Assembly: GCA_002179805.1 (NCBI GenBank)
Contig: NAVB01001334.1
Coordinates: 1-11,997, forward strand
Length of the DNA: 11,997 bases
Direction of reading: 5' to 3'
Source of the DNA: Acanthamoeba lenticulata
Taxonomy: Eukaryota > Discosea > Longamoebia > Acanthamoebidae
The notes under the pieces were generated by a model, which did no database searches, was not told where the DNA came from, and was given only the letters and a program-made list of their open reading frames with translations. This document shows, piece after piece, positions 9,425 to 11,997 of this stretch. Each line of letters opens with the position of its first letter. Position 1 is the first letter of the stretch. The position numbers and the translations under genes are program-made.

Positions 9425-9558
9425 AGAGTTGGCCCTTCTTGACCCAAATAAGCGTGCAGCTTTTTGTTGTACACTACAGCACTCCTAAAATAATTCCACT
9501 AAATAAAAATTGCACAAACAAAATCGGCAAATCAACAAATCGACATCTTGTAAAAGAG
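9425..9558. promoter_or_regulatory. Short spacer between the DOCK stop and the RAD54B start
   Basis: Only 134 bp separate the two same-strand genes. From about 9462 to 9555 it is AT-rich, unlike both flanking exons, and holds AATAAG, AAATAAAAA and TGTAAA (9549-9554). It must carry both the DOCK 3' end and the RAD54B promoter and leader, unless RAD54B transcription starts within DOCK. No TATA box or terminator can be assigned with confidence. Confidence 0.5.
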
Positions 9559-11997
9559 ATGAGAAGGAGCCAAGCGCCATCACAGAGGGGGAAGCGTCCC
9601 TTCGTGAGCCCGCTGGCAACGAACAGAGCATCCCAGACCACAGACCAAGAGACGAAAGACTCGCCGGCCAAACGAGTAAAAATCGAGAAGGCTGATGCGA
9701 AGTCGCCAGATGCAACGCCAAGCGAGGTGGCCATGGAAATAGAAGCCGAGAGGTCTACGGTTGCCACGCCATCGCCCACCGCTGGCCGTCGTTCCACACC
9801 GCTGGGGGTACGGCGGTCCTTCAAGAGCCCTGCGGCAACCACCCCCTCGTCTTCTGCCACGAAGCCGCTTCACCGCCAGGCCACACCCGCCAACAAGAAG
9901 CCCGGCCTGGCCGATGCCGGCACACCCGGCGAGGTAGCGCGCTACTACAGGGTCATGTGGTGCAAGTACAGCCGTAAGAAGCACAAGACCTACAGCGACG
10001 GTACATGCCTGGCCTGCGTCTGCTGCTCTCCCTCTATATGAGACAAATCGCCTTCGCACCTATAGGCGTGCTGGTGATCAAGGACGGGAAAGTGTGCATC
10101 CTCAAGGATATGCAAGCCAAGGAAATTGGCAAGACCTCGTCCTACCCGGCCAAGGTGCTCCTAGCCTGGTGCCTTGGTGAGCCACTTTCCTCACCTGGAC
10201 TGACTTCCATGACACAGGAGCTCGTGGAGCTCGGCCCCGGCAACTCGCTCTGCTTCTCGGGCAAGGAGCTCGAGGTACGCGTTCCTCCTGCTTGCGTGCC
10301 GCCACTTGGCTCAGGTCCGTCTCTCTGACTCTCTCTACGTGATCAGATTCTGGAGGAGATCACGCCCGAGAACTACCAGTCAGGTTCCGTCTTTCTGGAC
10401 GAAATTGAAGGTACCCTTCTCTGTTCACACCTCTTGAGTGCTCGACCGAGCTCACCTGGTTCCCCGCGAACAGCCAAGAACGGCGGTGCGCCGGCGCCTG
10501 CGCTGCCCAGGTCCAAGGTGCCCACTAAGTTCAAGGCCCACACCATGGGCGGCGAAGCCAAGACCACCCCCAAGGAGATCAAACCACGGCATGCAATCAC
10601 CGAGGACTCGGTCGTGCTGTTCAATCCCACCGCTCCCGCCGACGCCAAGTGCGTTCCTCTCGCTCCACGTCGTGCTTCTGCATCAGGCCTGCCTATTCAC
10701 CACACCTCACCTTTACACGAAATCACGCAGCGGCCCGCTCGTGGCGGTAGTTGTCGATCCCTACGTCGCCAAGTACGTGTTGGCTTGGCGGGAGGGGGAT
10801 TGCGGACCATTACGGGTCACGAGACAAGATCACCGACATTGGGGGGGTTGGTGTGGTGCAGCATCCTCCAGCCGCACCAGCGCGAGGGCGTCAAGTTCCT
10901 GTACGAGTGCACCATGGGACTACGTGGCGCCGGCCGTGGCTGCATCTTGGCCGATGAGATGGGTCTGGGCAAGACCCTCCAGGCCATCACCCTCATCTGG
11001 ACGCTCCTCAAGCAGGGGTTTGGCCTCCCCTCCCTTTCTCCTCCTTTTTTGTTTCCATTTTCTTCTCGCTCTTGGCCTGCGCTGATCTCGCCTTTGGCAG
11101 GCCCAACGGCACGCCGGCCACGAAGAAAGCCCTCGTTGTGACGCCCACGTCGTTGACCAAGGTCCACCTCTTCATTATCCATCTATTTATTTATGTTTAT
11201 GTTTATTTATTTATTTTCCTGCTTATTTGCTGAATAAATGGCTCACGCCCGAGCGACACCAGAACTGGTATGATGAGGTCAAGCGCTGGCTTGGGCTCGA
11301 GCGGCTCCACGCGCTGGTGGTCGGCCAGGCGGCGGCCAAGAAGGAGGACACCCTGCGTGTCCTGGACGAGTTCAAGACTTCGCCGCTCCGCCCGTTGCTC
11401 ATCATCTCCTACGAGCAGTTCCGCATCCACAGCGACTTCCTTCATGGCATCGCCGGCCTCGACCTCGTCATCTGCGACGAGGTTTGCTCCATTCCCTCAC
11501 GCCACCCCTCTCCATCATAGTGCTGACCATTGGGACAACAGGGCCATCGCTTGAAGAATTCGGACGCGCGCATCACCAAGTGCATCAACGGGCTCGAGAC
11601 GCGGCGGCGAGTGATCATCACGGGCACGCCCATTCAGGTCCGCCTCTCCCTTCCGCTGGCAGGTTCTGGTGGCCCGCGCGCTCACGCCAGGACGACATTG
11701 CGCGCGCGTTTTCATTTGTTTATTCATTTACTTATTTATTGCAGAATGATCTGGACGAGTTCTTCACGATGGTCAACCTGTGCAACCCGGGGTTCATGGA
11801 CCTCAAGAAGTTCCGCGACGTGTTCGCCACCCCGATCGTGCTCGGCCGCGATCCCAACGCCACGCCCCAACAAAAGCTCGAGTCCCAGTCGCGCTCCTCA
11901 GCCGTACGTCTCTCTCTCTCTCTCTCTCTCTTTCCTCCTTCCCCTTTCTCTTCGTCATGCTCAACGTCATCAACCTTGTCCTCGCCAATGCAGTTGA
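9559..11997 (+). CDS. RAD54B: RAD54B/Rdh54-like Swi2/Snf2 DNA translocase, 5' part, truncated by the window end
   Basis: RAD54B/Rdh54 translocates on duplex DNA with ATP and works with Rad51/Dmc1 in homologous recombination in the nucleus. Exons: 9559-10000, 10066-10154, 10218-10274, 10347-10410, 10474-10648, 10731-10772, 10862-11017, 11101-11161, 11263-11481, 11542-11637, 11745-11903 and 11994 onward; the first eleven give exactly 520 codons. The ATG at 9559 was chosen because it yields MRRSQAPSQ, matching the N-termini of animal RAD54 and RAD54B. A basic, Ser/Pro/Thr-rich disordered region (about 130 residues, with PAKRVKIE as a possible nuclear signal) precedes [31 protein letters not shown] and KEIGKT, the RAD54B N-terminal domain that separates it from RAD54. 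The ATPase core has [18 protein letters not shown], motif I DEMGLGKT (10953-10976), motif Ia [17 protein letters not shown], motif II DEGH (split by an intron) and motif [11 protein letters not shown] (also split). Motifs IV-VI lie beyond the window. Confidence 0.93.
11184..11217 (+). repeat. TTTA/TTTATG microsatellite-like tract in RAD54B intron 8
   Basis: Within the intron 11162-11262 the sequence is built from repeated TTTA and TTTATG units, followed by further AT-rich bases up to about 11240. The same type of tract appears at 11717-11740 (intron 10) and at 5471-5507 in the DOCK gene. These are the main AT-rich islands in otherwise GC-rich DNA. Confidence 0.7.
11909..11930 (+). repeat. (TC)11 dinucleotide microsatellite in the last visible RAD54B intron
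   Basis: Eleven perfect TC units start five bases after the donor GTACGT at 11904. The tract then grades into a C/T-rich stretch. The intron ends at the AG at 11992-11993, leaving four bases of the next exon. The repeat is likely length-polymorphic. Confidence 0.9.

Noticed and set aside
10841..10847. Seven-G run in a RAD54B intron as a G-quadruplex or frameshift site
   Set aside because: A single G run without partner runs, inside an intron; coding on both sides is in frame without it.

Overview
The window looks like nuclear DNA of a free-living amoebozoan, most likely Acanthamoeba or a close relative. Coding exons are GC-rich and cut by many short spliceosomal introns (about 46-107 nt), genes are tightly packed, and the Atg8 protein reads closest to the social-amoeba type. 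This assignment is an inference from gene style and protein similarity; no species-specific marker is present.

Layout: (1) 73-340 (+), last exon of a gene whose tail resembles the C-terminus of germinal-centre kinases of the GCK-III/MST3-MST4 type. (2) 341-1067, convergent non-coding stretch holding the 3' regions of genes 1 and 3. (3) 1068-1657 (-), a complete four-exon ATG8 gene (117 aa). (4) 1658-2039, a 382-bp spacer between two head-to-head genes, probably a shared promoter. (5) 2040-9424 (+), a complete gene of about 20 exons for a DOCK-C/zizimin-like guanine nucleotide exchange factor of about 1,960-1,970 aa with DHR-1 and DHR-2. (6) 9425-9558, a short AT-rich spacer. (7) 9559 to the window end (+), the 5' part (12 exons seen, 520 complete codons) of a RAD54B/Rdh54-like Swi2/Snf2 DNA translocase, running off the right edge.

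The genes do not form an operon: they serve signalling, autophagy, Rac/Cdc42 activation and homologous recombination. The only arrangement with a likely shared control is the divergent ATG8/DOCK pair. I reconstructed all three multi-exon genes by hand, requiring GT-AG boundaries, matching phases and family-like protein across each junction; ATG8 (354 nt) and the visible RAD54B part (1,560 nt) close exactly in frame.

I do not see a mobile element, CRISPR array, tRNA, rRNA or an evidently new system. The items most worth a second look are the unusual splice-donor consensus (GTNCG in place of GTRAGT), a recurring CTGAC branch-like motif, two ambiguous introns in the DOCK gene, altered residues in the DOCK nucleotide-sensor loop, two minimal upstream ORFs before DOCK, and an intron-retention start that would give ATG8 a second N-terminus.
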